Source of the DNA: Anoplolepis gracilipes
Lineage: Eukaryota > Arthropoda > Insecta > Hymenoptera > Formicidae
DNA: 64,000 bases
Direction: 5' to 3'
NCBI RefSeq assembly: GCF_047496725.1
Contig: NC_132983.1
Span: forward strand, 2,932,001 to 2,996,000
In this document: piece after piece, positions 24,613-37,913 of the stretch
Layout: every line of letters begins with the position of its first letter
Numbering within the stretch: position 1 is the stretch's first letter
Program-made: the position numbers and the translations under genes
Notes under the pieces: generated by a model
What the model was told of the DNA's origin: nothing
Database searches by the model: none
What the model saw: the letters and a program-made list of their open reading frames with translations, nothing else

Positions 24613-26122
24613 TATATTATCAATTAAATTGAAAAATAAATATTGCATAAAACATAAATATAAACTTAGAATATTCTAATATTATTTACAATTAGCGCAG
24701 AAGTAATTAGTACAAATTAGAATAATACACGTATGTTCAAAATGCAAATTATTAAATACAATTACTTATATAGTTATAAGATTCGCTATAAAATTATAAT
24801 TTGTAGATTTTAGAATTTGTAGATGGAATTACTTGTAAATAGATAACCCCCAGTTATTTTTCACACGTCTTAATCTATGTGTGGCTTTTATATCTCTATC
24901 ACATATAATTTTTGTTGGACGTTCAATGTTATGTTAAGTCTAATAATTTTGTTTATCTTATCTTTGCAATGATTACACTATACAACTACACGTATCTTAA
25001 TTATGCGATAGACATAATAAGTTAGCGATATTTTTAATTTGTTTGTACATACAATAAAAATAATTAAAAAAATAATTTTCTTCTATTTTTTAAACTTGCA
25101 GTTAAACAATACAATATTCTATATAATTTTATATATTTATATCAGAGATATGCAAAATAGCTGTCCGAACCCATTTAAAATGGAAAATACAAAATAGTTG
25201 AAACATTTTCATTTAAAAATACAAAACACAAAATATTTTTGGACGTTCATTTAAAATAGCAAATAGAAAAAAATAAGTATTTTTGAAATGTCTTTTTTTT
25301 TAATTTTATATATTTATGTATTTATATTTATATTTAAATTCTTATTTTTCTTGTTACCTATATTTCTTACTATTTGTTTATTAGATTAAATTTCTCTATT
25401 CTTATTTTTTAGAAAATAAAAAAAATACAAAATGACCAATTCCTAAACATCTATTTACATGTAGGATTTATCTTAATAAAGTGCAGTGTGCAGTGTTGAA
25501 TAAATGTCTTGATTTACTGTTTAGAATTATTAAAAATTAATCAATTTTTGAGTTTGGAAGAAAAATGCATTTGAAATAAAAGATGCTGAGTAATGAAAAT
25601 CATTAAAATTACCATTAAAAATTAAAATGAAAACGTAAAATGGTAAAATTTTTGAAACCACGTATTTTAAATGTAAAATACAAAATAAGCATTTTGCATT
25701 TATATTTTAAATATAATACGTTTATTTCAAATAATATACATTGATTTATACACATGATTATTGTAAGTAGTATAATATCGTTAGTTCTAATTTTTACTAT
25801 ATTTTTGCTATATTTCTAACAATTTATTTTATACATATATTTTTCTAAACGCTTTATGATTGCATAATAACGTGATAATTTGTTTTTCTTCCTAATTAAA
25901 AAACAAATAAAAAGTTATGAATAAACATGATGATTTATTTTAATATTGAATGATTTGTAACTAGCGATACTGCGTAGTTGTATTATAGTAAAAAGTAAAG
26001 ATAGGGAAAACATTCTATTAGACGGTAGTCATCCACAGACGTTTATAGACGTCTAATAGTCGTCTTTCCGACCATTTCTTATCGATTCATTTATTTCATG
26101 TTCTGTTCATTTTTTCGATAAT
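24613..26122. other. Intergenic spacer, lipase 5 to lipase 6
   Basis: Near-identical copy of 8698-10204, including the A-rich repeat-like stretch (about 25141-25700) and the conserved 5' block before lipase 6 (26050-26122). No gene seen. Confidence 0.55.
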
Positions 26123-26716
26123 ATGTATTCTCATGCTTTGGAAGAATCTTATATTGTACGTTTTTTTTTATTGTTTATTGAATCATTCATTAATGTTGTG
26201 AAATTGATCGGAATCGTGTATTTAGTATCGTATTGTAGTCATCTTGATTTGGGGACAGTAGATGTGACATTCGAGCCAAGTGCATTCATGAAGACAATAT
26301 CCTGGATTAACAGGATTTGGCCAAACAATAGTCAAGTAAATTCCGATGTAATTCTCAATCCGGTAAGTGTGCCTTATTTATGATTCACTGAAATGAGAAT
26401 TAATATTTTTCATTATTTTGATTAGCATTTTTCAACGCCGTCAAAAAATTATTGAGATATTGAAAATAATTTTATGCCGCGCTAACCACTTTTTTGTTTA
26501 AATTGTTAAAATTGAAATCTAAATTACACATCATTATTAATTACAACTACAATAGTATTCAAATCTCTTTTTGTTAATTATTTTAATGTTTAATTACGAA
26601 TATTGTTTAATTATTAAATTATTAAATTATTATTAAATTTTCTATCGTTTTAAAATTTGTATACACACATACATAATAATATGTGAAATACAAAATAAAT
26701 ATTATTATATAAAAAT

Positions 26717-26777
<61 letters not shown>

Positions 26778-29700
26778 ACTAGTCAATCGCGATAGACAAT
26801 CGATTAGGCAAGCCTGGTAAAAGTAATTAAAATTATTTTAATTGCTATGATACAAAAAAGATACATAAACAACTTTATAGTTCTTTATAATTTCTTTTTA
26901 AAATAATTTTTATTGAGCTTTATACTTTATTATGTAAAAAGATTTTGTTCCTATAATTTTTTCAAACTAGCATCACATATTTAATTATATATTAATATTT
27001 TATATTCATATTATTGTATTATTATTATAGAAACACTTTATTATGTCAAAAATAAATTTATTAGACTCATTTTATCACATAAATTTATTGTAATGTTAAA
27101 CAGTTTTGAAAGTAATATAGTATTTTTATCCTTTTTTCAGTCGGAGATAATAAGAAAAGCGGGTTATCCCACGGAGACACACGTTATAATGACAGAGGAT
27201 GGCTATCTCTTGACGTTATATCGTATTCCAGGTGGTAATGGTTCTCCGCCTGTATTACTGCAACACGGTTTTTTTTGCACTTCCGCTGTTTGGATTATCC
27301 TTGGCAAAGGCAAAGCACTACGTACGAATTTCTAATTAATTCTTAAGAGATACTCCGAGATTATTGTACGTTGATCTCACCTGTACCGGAAAAGACAACG
27401 TTTAACAAAAAGAGAAATTCCTGTATTTAAATGTTGAAAAAACTTGCTAATGCACTTTTAAATGTAATAGAATTTCTAATACATTTTATTTAAAAATATG
27501 TTTTAATTTAAATAATATATATTTTAATGATATACATTTTTATATACATATATTTTATATATACATATATTTTATATTTAGAATATTTTTATATTTAATT
27601 TATCTGATGTAGTGAATTATCAGTTCGCAATCTTAATCTTTTGTTAAAAATATTAATATAAATATGTGTAAAATTACAGAAATATTACATGAGAAATATT
27701 ATAGGAAAAGATACAAATTGCAAATTATATAATAAATGCTATAAACAATTCTTTTTATATTCTAGCTTATCTATTAGCGGATCAGGGATACGATGTTTGG
27801 TTGGGCAATTTGCGAGGTAGTACCTACTCGAGATCACATATTTCACTATCGTCGTCGGAATCAAAATTTTGGGATTTCAGGTATTTATATAAAAATAAAT
27901 AAAATTGGTTGGTGTTTAGAAGTAATGATAATTGTCTGGTTTAATTTGTTAAACACGCATTCAAAGATTTTTTGGCGAACTTACACATATGTATATATGT
28001 ATACATTTTTTTTTTTTCATTATATACCATATGTGTTGACATACACACAAATTTTACGACAATATACAATATTAATTGAATTTTTCATCAGCTTTAACGA
28101 ATTGGGTATCTACGATTTGCCTGCAATGATTACATTTATTATAAATATGACATCGCAACCATTACACGCATATATTGGTCATTCTATGGGCTCAACTGTT
28201 TTTTACGTAATGGCAACAGAACGTCCGAAAATTGCTCAAATGGTGCAAATGAAGATCAGTCTAGCGCCAACGGTCTTTTTCAACGATATAAAAAGTTGGT
28301 TACAATACTTGGCCTTTTTAGCAGAATATGAGGTAAAGTAAGATGTGCAAATAAAAAATAATTATTAAAAAATAATTTATTACGTATAATGGCTATTTAA
28401 AATACGAGTATCTTTTTGTCAAAACATGAAAAAAACAATTATTTTTTTACAATATATGAAACTATATATATATAAGTAGATTAGTGTAATATTTTTAAAA
28501 TTTTATTGTTAAATGATATACTTTGAAGTGAATGGGAATAATTCTTCAAGTGTAATTAATATAATTTTGATATTGATATTGTTATATCGTAACGCATAAG
28601 ATTGAAAAGTATTGATAAAACTAACTATTTAAATTTGTTATTTGTTAGCAAAAAATAAAATACTTTTTCCTATTTTTTCAGCGTATACATAGATGAAATT
28701 TACATAAATGTTACTAAATAATAGTTACAATTCAGACAGCGTATCGTTCTTAAAAAATGTCTAAAAACAACTTAAAAACGTTTAATTGTAAGATCGTTAG
28801 ACTTTGTACAATATAAAACAATTTATCTCTCAAATATAGAGAAGTACTGAAAATTTTTTTACAAAATTTGCAAAAAAATGAATCTATAAAAACATAAATA
28901 TCTTTTTTCTGTTTTATATCCTATTTATTTATTTTATCTATACTCATTCAATTTTCGAATTCAATTTTAACGAGAAGTTTTTTGAAGAGAAAATTAAAAT
29001 CAAAGAAATTCTTTTATAACTTGTATAAATTATTTCAATTTGATAAGAAAATGCTCAAGAATTTACTTTTTCATTATAATATTACTGCTAAAAGTTAAAA
29101 AAAACTAATAATTACAAATACACTATCATTAATAGCTCTTCAATTTCAGATATTAGTGCAATTTGTTTTGTACAAATTACTGCAAATCAATTTTCTGAGA
29201 TCTTTTTTAATATACGGTTGCAACCAGTACATCATCAGAAAGATCTGCATTAACGTATTGTTTGTGATGTTCGGTCATGATCACGAGCAGTTAAACTACG
29301 TAAGTAATAATTCCGTAAATGTTACATTCGAAGTACAAAATCGAAGCTTCGATCATCACATTTCGATTTACAAGATCACGTTTCAAATCGAATTTTGTGT
29401 ATATTTCTTTATTGTTTTGTATATATTGTATTCTTGATTGTTTTCTTTTTATTGTTAGACTCTGCTACCCGTCATTTTCAGTCATTTCCCAGCCGGAGGT
29501 TCGTTTAATACAATAGTGCATTACACTCAGGTATTTCAATCGGGCAAGTTTCGTCAATACGATTATGGTCGTAGGAAAAATCTATTTATTTATAACTCAG
29601 TGGAACCTCCAGAATACGATTTAGCAAATATAATGATCCCGATCGCGTTATTTTATGGCCCTGGCGACTGGCTGGAAGACCACGTGGTAAATAACAAAAA

Positions 29701-30029
29701 AATAAATGTAATTTGTTCGTAAATCGGGAAAATAAATAATTTAAATGAAATTACGTAAAATAATTCGGGATTATGTTTTGAAGAATGTGAAGAGTCTTTA
29801 CCGCATATTACCCAATGTAGTGGACATATACCAAGTACCGTGGTCGAATTTCAATCACATGGACTTTATATGGGCCAAGGATGCACCAAAACTTGTGTAC
29901 GAAAGAGTTCTCAAGATTATAAAAAGTAATAATGTTCTTACATCGAATCAAATGATGTCATATCAATGGAATATATCGTCGGCAATTAAAATAAAAGATG
30001 AATATTGTACACTAACTCGTCGGTGGTAG
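26123..30029 (+). CDS. Secreted or membrane-anchored acid lipase, gene 6 (7 exons)
   Basis: Exons: 26123-26362, 27141-27321, 27766-27880, 28092-28332, 29150-29299, 29459-29686, 29784-30029, giving 466 aa. Partner of lipase 3, sharing its N-terminal extension (first ATG 27 codons above the lost ancestral start) and its C-terminal extension, here stopped by TAG three codons earlier. Triad: S210 (GHSMG), D379 (FYGPGD), H410 (FNHMDF). From the second half of exon 4 through exon 5 it resembles lipase 7 (VFFNDIKSW, KLLQINFLRS) and not its block partner lipase 3 (VFLNHIQSW, EFMLSNFMRV), which suggests gene conversion. Intron 1 holds an expanded TA run. Confidence 0.89.
26720..26775. repeat. (TA)n microsatellite, intron 1 of lipase 6
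   Basis: About 56 bases of pure TA. The same place in lipase 3 (about 10811-10822) has only a short run, so it expanded after the block duplication or shrank in the other copy. Confidence 0.9.
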
Positions 30030-31130
30030 CGTTGATGCGACTGATAGTCATAATTGTTAATTTAATAAAATTTGAATACTATAATATCGAATTAAATAAA
30101 TATATAAATAATTTAATGATTATTATTAGTGCAAAAGCGAATTAGTATTATACGCATATTTTTAAGCAAATTTATTTTGAAGAGTAATAGATTGTTGTAA
30201 TAAAACATAAGATATATGCATAATATAACAAATATATAAAGCATATTATAAAGACAAAAAAATTAAATAAATATTATATAATATTCTTAAATAATACCAA
30301 TTTTTTGCTTTTTACTACATGTAAAGTAACTATCCCAGTTGTAAGTCTCAATAGTAAGTCACTTTTGCTTTTTAATTTTATTTATTAAATAATTAATTAT
30401 GTAACATATTTATTATAATTAATTACTAAATATATTTAAAAACATAATCACGCCATTTATTACTAAAATATCACATTTTTACCTTAACTATAATGTTGCA
30501 AAAAAAATAAATAAAAGAATTTTAACTACCGATATTTTTTAATCCGCAGCGTAAATGTCAATAGTAAGAAAACCTACAAAGGTATTTCGTAAATGTAGTA
30601 AGTTTATATTTCTCTGCAAAACAAAAGGTATGTTGTTTTGTATTGCAATTGGGACAAATAAAATTATAAGTGACTTACAATTGGGTCATCAATAGAACGG
30701 TTATTAAAATTTAAATAATTATTTTATCTACAAATAAAAAGCTTCTTATTTTAATTAACCTTTATGCTGCCGCTATTTTTGCATCAAAATAGTTTTACTC
30801 TGAAAATTTATATATATGTATAAATAACAAACACATTGAGTAAAATTTTGAATTTTATTCAGAGCTATAAAAGTGACTTTGCGGCAGGGAACGGAGGTAA
30901 AAAATTTTTATTTTCTCAAGAACAGCGTATTTGAGGGTTTTCGATGTCACTTGATTTCGATTCTGAATACTGATTTATAAAATTTTGAGTCTAAGAGCAG
31001 TATTGATTGAATATGAATGTATATAAGTATATGAGCTTATGCAGAAAAATTACATATTTTCTTAAATAGATAAAAAAATTTAATAATCATGTTTTTTATA
31101 TTGTATTTTTGTATATTTATGGAAAAATTA
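30030..31130. other. Intergenic spacer after lipase 6
   Basis: The first ~250 bases match the 3' flank of lipase 3. The rest holds no ORF I would call. Weakly inverted phrases occur at about 30328-30365 (CCCAGTTGTAAGTC) and 30660-30690 (GACTTACAATTGGG), possibly the ends of an old MITE. Similarity to lipase 7 (inverted) begins near 31130. Confidence 0.4.
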
Positions 31131-31249
31131 TACATATCAGTCAATTAAAAAAAGTTTTTACGTGCGCCTTTGATACCAAATTAAATCAGACAATTATATT
31201 ATTATGTTATTTTCCAAAAACCATTATTATTTTTATTTTATGCTAATAT

Positions 31250-32674
31250 CTAAAATCTCAAAAATTTGATTCCAACGGCAATAAGGAAATATGTGATCTC
31301 GAGCAAGTACTGTCACGAAAATTACCTAATCAAACATATCATATCCTTGATCCACTAATAGATAAGCTAAAGTGCAAAAAAGCAACATTTATTAATTTGT
31401 ACTTTCTCATATAATATTCTCATGCATATTTTACAATATCTTTATGTGTTCATATTTTTAGTAATAGATTAAGATCGCGAACTGATGTATAATTCACTAT
31501 TATCCAATAAGTTAAATAAACAATTTTAAATGTAAAATATTGATATGTAATTATAACATATATGTACACACACATACATATTATCTGATAAATTAAAAAA
31601 CTTTTCTAAAAATAAACTGCATTACAAGTTATATTACAATTATAAGTGCATTAGCAACTTTTTTTTAAACATTTTTCGATAAAAATGATCAACGAGATAT
31701 GTCAAAAAATCGTACGTAGTGCTTTGTCTTTGCCAAGAATAGTCAAAACAGTAGAGCTGCACAAAAGACCGTGTTGCAATAGTACAGGTAGAGAGAACCT
31801 GGAATACAATATAATGTCAAAAGATATTCGTCCTCTGTCATTACAACGTGAGAGAGAGTCTCCACGAAATAACCCATTCTTGTTATTATCTCCGACTAAA
31901 ACGAGAATCAATAAAAATGAAGATACTTTCGAAATTGATTTAATATTACAATAAATGCGATAAAATAAATATGAATATATATAGTTTCGAATTAATAAAG
32001 CATTTCTATAATAATAATAATATAAATATAAAATATCAAAATATGTAATTAATATAAAGCCTATTAATATGAATATATTATTAATATAAAATAATTATAT
32101 AATAATAAAAAAAATAAATATTTATGAAGTCCAAAACAAAGTGCATGTATTTAAAAAAAAATGTAATTTTAATAATAATTTTATGTACTAACGAGAATTT
32201 AATACTACGACATTAACAATTAAATATTAAAATAATTTGTAAAAAAAGATACAAATCTTATTGTAGACCTAATTAACAATGATAATTTTAATTGATAATT
32301 ATAATTTTGTTATAGTTTTGATTATAGTTTTGAAATTTAGATTTCAATTTTAAACAAAGGAGCTGAAAGCGTGGCATAAGATCATTTTCAATCATTTTTT
32401 GACAGCATTAAGAAAGCTAATCGAAATAATGAAAAATAAGGCACACTTACCAGGTTGAGATTTACATTGGGATTGACTTGAGTATTGTTCGGCCAAATTT
32501 AAGATATTCTCTTCACGAATGCATTTGGCTTGTATATTACATTTACTAGCGCCAAATCAAAATGACTGCAAAACGACACTAAATACATGATTCTGATCAA
32601 TTTCATAATAATGAGTAATTTAATAAACGATAAAAATAACAAACAATGTGAGACTGTTCCGTATGTGGATACAT
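31250..32674 (-). pseudogene. Inverted lipase remnant, exons 1-3
   Basis: On the minus strand: exon 1 at 32674-32451, exon 2 at 31895-31716, exon 3 at 31366-31250, in gene order. It encodes recognisable LPVLLQHGLLCSS of exon 2. Exon 2 has an in-frame CTCTCT-like gain, has lost the SNG codons, and has a 2-base frameshift before the LLQHG motif. Exon 3 has two extra bases (GATATGATATG) and its donor GT is AT. Exons 4-7, with the whole catalytic triad, are absent. It is the left arm of the palindrome. Confidence 0.88.
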
Positions 32675-33787
32675 ATTATCGAACAAATATAACAGAACAC
32701 GCGAAAATAAAATGAACGAATGTCAGTAAAAAATGACAGTTCGGAAAGGCGGCTGTTAGATGTATAAACATCTACAAATAACTAATAAACATATTTTATA
32801 AGATACCAAGCTCTATATCCTGTATCAAGATTGCTCAATCTGTTATAAATATATATTAATATACAATTGACTCGTACGACCGGTAGACCAGCAATCATTG
32901 GCTAGTTTTTCTTTTGCTTTTTTTTCTTAAAGGAAAAACAGGTGAATTTATAAAGATGAGGAAACTTTAAAACTTTAAAAGTTTAAAATTATAACTCTGC
33001 TCAAAAGTAAAAGATTGTCGACTCAAAATCGTGCACGCACGTGGTATCGCGAATTAAATAATAAGAACCACTTCACAATTAGAAAGGATCTGTAATTGAT
33101 CGGTTGGAGCTCTGTAATATACGTTTTTTTCAACCTGTATTTTTTACAAGAATACAACTGCGCACTATTGCTATACACTTATTAGAATGCATTATCATTT
33201 TATTTACGATTACTTTCATTAATTATAAAGACGAAAGAGAAACAAGTATGGATACAATTATATGACAAAATAAAATTTTAATTTTGAAAAATATATATGC
33301 AGAGGATAAATTGCTGGAAAAAAATTATAGCATGCGTAAAATAATAGAACTAATGTACATATACAATATGTAGAATATTGTATTGTTTAATCACAAACTT
33401 TAAAAAACAAAAAAATTATTTTTATTATACAAATAGATAAAAAGTATATAGAAAAAAATTGCTGACATATTATGCATAATCATATTGCATAATGCAAAAA
33501 AGTATAATTATACGTTGTACAAAACTAAAGTAATAAAAATGGAAATACCAGAATAAACATAACATTGAACGTCTAACAGAAGCCACGACATGTAATTATC
33601 AAGACGTATAAAAAATAACTAGGAATTATTTATTTCCAAGTTACCAATTTTGTGTAAACTATGAAAGTAATTTTGTCCATAAATTTATATACATCTAACA
33701 GCCGCCTTTCCGACCTGTCATTTCTTAGATTCGTTCTTTCCACTTTCGCGTCTTCTGTTGTATTTGTTCGATAATATATATCCACAT

Positions 33788-33999
33788 ATGGAAAAACCTC
33801 TCATTGTCCGTCCTTTTTCATTGTTTATTAAATTACTCATTGTGAAATGGATCGGAATCGTGTATTTAGTGTCGTTTTGTAGTCATCTTGATTTGGGGAC
33901 AGTAAATGTGACACTCGAGCCAAGTGCATTCATGAAGACAATATCTTGGATTAACTGGATTTGGCCAAACAATACTTAAATTCCGAATGTAATTCTCAA
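33788..33999 (+). pseudogene. Orphan lipase first exon upstream of gene 7
   Basis: A second copy of the lipase 3/6/7 type first exon, with its own conserved 5' block. The position of the gene 7 start is ATA here; the next in-frame ATG is 33788. It reads SHLDLGTVNVTLEPSAFMKT in common with lipases 3/6, then stops at TAA 33977-33979. The donor is gone: CAATCC is followed by TTTCAAAG instead of GGTAAGTG, so similarity ends right at the exon edge. Use as an alternative first exon is unlikely without a donor. Confidence 0.75.
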
Positions 34000-34286
34000 T
34001 CCTTTCAAAGTTTCCTCATCTTTATAAATTTTCCTGTTTTTCCTTTAAAACAAAAGCAAAAGAAACAACTAGCCAATAATTGCCGGTCGTACAAGTCGAT
34101 CGCATATTATTTGTATATATTTACATATAATAGATTGAGCAACCTTGACACAGGATATAGAGTTTAGTATCTTATGAAATATGTTATTTATAGATGTCTA
34201 TACATCTAACAGCTGCCTTTCCGACCTGTCATTTCTTAGATTCGTTCATTTCACTTTCGCGTGTTCTGTTGTATTTGTTCGATAAT

Positions 34287-37100
34287 ATGTATCCACATAC
34301 GGAAAAACTTCATATTGTCCGTTTTTTTTCATTGTTTATTAAATTACTCATTGTTGTGAAATTGATCGGAATCGTGTATTTAGTGTCGGTTTATAGTCAT
34401 TTTGATTTAATGTTCAAATCAAATGCATTTGTGAAGAGAATATCTTGGATTTGGCCGAACAATACTCAAGTCAATCCCGATGTAAATCTCAACCTGGTAA
34501 GTGTGCCTTATTTTTCATTATTTCGATTAGCTTTCCTTAATGCTGTCAAAAAATGATTGAAAATAATCTTATGACACACTTTCAGCTCCTTTGTTTAATA
34601 TTGAAATCTAAATTTCAAAACTATAATCAAAACTATAACAAAATTATAATTATTAATTAAAATTATCATTGTTAATTACGTCTACAATAAGATTTATATT
34701 TTTTTACAGATTATTTTAATTGTTAGTATCGTAGTATTAAATTCTCGTTAGTATATTAAATTATTATTAAAATTACTTTTGTTTTAAAAATACACGCACT
34801 TTGTTTTGGACTTCATAAATATTTACTTTCTTTATTATTATATATAATTATTTCACATTAATAACATATTTATATTAATATGGCTTATATTAATTACATA
34901 TTTTGATATTTTATATTTATATATTAGTATAATTTCTCTAGCTTCTGCCAAGAAGGGACTTGATTGATGCTTATAAATTTTGTTATCCTCTCATCCATCT
35001 ATACAAATTCATACATTTTTACATTCATTTCTATATAATTTATATCTTATCTAGCTCTACTAACTATAATAATCAATAAAATCTCAACTTACAAATTTTA
35101 AATTTTTACAGTTATATTTAGTATTCTAATTTCTATAATAATAAATATAATATAATAAAATTATAATATTATAATAATTTTATATAATATTCTTGCACAT
35201 TCATAATACCTACTTAAAACCTTTCCCATACAGCCATTAAATTATAGTCATTTATATTTTTATTTTTTTTCCTCTCCTCTTTTTCTCTTTCCTTCCATAA
35301 CTTTTTTAATATTTTTAATGTTCCAAGTTATCTTTACCTATTTTACAAAATTTACATAATTTACAATTCTACATTTATATTATTAACGAATATATTAACG
35401 AAACTAGTTTCAAAACTCATGCTGACATGACGTGTCTCGTTGTTTGTGTTTATCTCAAATTTAATAACCGTTGATTTTAACTAAGTGACATATTTAATTG
35501 TTCCATAATTAAGTTCTACTTTTAAACATGTCCAATTGGATTCTTTCTTCTCTTTCTTAATTTACGTTTACACTTGAAAAGGACCACAACCATATGGTCG
35601 AAATGTCGTGTGAATAAATTGAATGATTTTGGCTAGTCAGGTCGTTTTAATTAACCCGTTATTTATATTATTATTATTATTATAGAAATGCTTCATTATT
35701 TCGAAACCATATATCATATTTATTTTATCCTATTTATTATAATATCAAATCAATTTCGAGAGTATCTTTATTTTTATTAATTCTTGTTTCAGTCGGAGAT
35801 AATAACAAGAGCGGGTTATTCCGTGGAAACTCACATTGTAATGACAGAGGACGGATATTTTTTGACGTTATTTCGTATTCCAGGTAGCAATGGTTCTCTA
35901 CCTGTAATGTTGCAACACGGTCTTTTGTGCAACTCTGTTATTTGGACTATTCTTGGCAAAGGCAAAGCACTACGTACGATTTTGTGATATATCTCGTTGA
36001 TTATTTTTATCGGAAAATGTTTTAAAAAAACTCCCGAATTTAAATGTTAATAAAAATTTGCTAATGCACTTTTAATTGTAATATAACTTCTAATACAGTT
36101 TATTTTTAGAAAAGTTTTTTATCAGATAATATGCACGTGTGTGTACACATATATGTTATAATTATACATCAATATTTTACATTTAAAATTGTTTATTTAA
36201 CTTATTGGATAATAGTGAATTATACATCAGCTCGCGATCTTAATCTATTACTAAAAATATTAACACATAAAGATATTATGAAATATGCATGGGAATATTA
36301 TATGAGAAAATACAAATTAATAAATGTTGCTTTTTTGCACTTTAGCTTATCTATTAGCGGATCAAGGGTATGATGTTTGGTTAGGCAATTTTCGTGGCAG
36401 TACCTACTCGACATCACATATTTCCTTGTTGCCGTCGGAATTAAAATTTTGGAATTTTAGGTATTAGCATAAAATAAAAATAATAATGGTTCTTGAAAAA
36501 TAACATAATAATATAATTGATTTAATTTGGTATCAAAGACAAGCAAGAACTTTTTCTAATAGACTTATATATGTTTACTTATATATTTTATTTATATATA
36601 TATATATACACAACATTTATTTCAAATTATAATATATTTATCTAGAAATTCTTTGTTTCTATGATATAAATGTACAGAGTATTTATATGGGTAGGATTAG
36701 GAGTATTATTGTATTGTTTGCCAATAAGATATATGTATATCTCTTCTTGGCAAAATAATAGGAAATGGATCGTTTTCAAGATATCTCATTTTTTAATATT
36801 TCGATAATATAGTATTTGCTATGTCTTGATTGTTTGTTGATCATTTTTTATAATTCTTTTATAATTAAGTATATAAATTTTACTGAATTCTATTAGAATT
36901 ATTATACTTTTTGCATAAAATGATTTAAATAAAGAATCAATAAACAGCAGAATGCATTGTATATATAAAACAGATATCTCAGAAACGTTACAGTTACAAA
37001 CATTTTGCGAAAGATAAAAAGATGTTTATTTTCTAATAAGTATATATTAGTTTGCATTCTGTTTATATCAAACACATTACACATTATACAATATATATCG

Positions 37101-37157
<57 letters not shown>

Positions 37158-37396
37158 GTACCGGCCAAAAATATATCACCTTTAGGATTTTTGAGCATAA
37201 ATTTAATTTAATTTACTTACTTATAAAATTAATTTTTTATATTATTAAAATTAAATTTTTATATTATTTTATGAAAAATATTTTATTTGGTAAGTTGTAT
37301 TTACTATCAAAACATATATTATGATATTATAAATATCCATGCACTTTAAATAAAATTATACTCAAAAATACTAAAGGTGATATATTTTTGGCCGAT

Positions 37397-37433
<37 letters not shown>

Positions 37434-37849
37434 CGATATATACACATATTTTTATGACGATATATATCGATTTTTTACTAGTTTCAACGAACTGGGAATC
37501 TATGATTTACCTGCGATGATTACATTTATTACAAATATGACATCGCAACCATTACACGCATATATTGGTCATTCTATGGGCTCAACTGTTTTTTACGTAA
37601 TGGCAACAGAACGTCCGAAAATTGCTCAAATGGTGCAAATGAAGATCAGCCTAGCGCCAACGGTCTTTTTCAACGATATAAAAAGTTGGTTACAATACTT
37701 GGCCTTTTTAACAGAATATGAGGTAAAGTAAGATGTGCGAATAAAAAATAATTATTAAAAAATAATTTATCACGTATAATGGCTATTTAAAATACGAGTA
37801 TCTTTTTGGCAAAACATGAAAAAAACAATTATTTTTTTACAATATATAA

Positions 37850-37913
<64 letters not shown>

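Larger units (their letters stand above)
31130..36570. repeat. Large palindrome over the 5' half of lipase 7
   Basis: Left arm about 31130-33000, right arm about 34000-36570, spacer about 33000-34000. The left arm is the reverse complement of the right arm from upstream of lipase 7 exon 1 through exons 1, 2, 3 and into intron 3. The right arm carries an extra ~700 bases in intron 1 (about 34920-35640) that the left arm lacks. Arms are clearly diverged and the left one is broken, so this is not a recent event. Confidence 0.85.

Noticed and set aside
27793..28341. A 182-codon open frame overlapping lipase 6
   Set aside because: Its first part reads exon 3 and intron 3 in the wrong frame and only the last 80 codons are exon 4. 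Not a separate gene.
30770..30910. TTAACCTTTATGCTGCCGC and a distant GCGGCAGGGAACGG as piggyBac-like ends
   Set aside because: The right side lacks TTAA and the inverted match is only a few bases. Not reported as an element.
31685..31954. Plus-strand open frame of 89 codons
   Set aside because: It is antisense to the inverted lipase exon 2 remnant and resembles nothing I recognise.
37005..37324. Open frames with Tyr-Ile repeats
   Set aside because: Translation of the TA microsatellite and flanking MITE, not coding.
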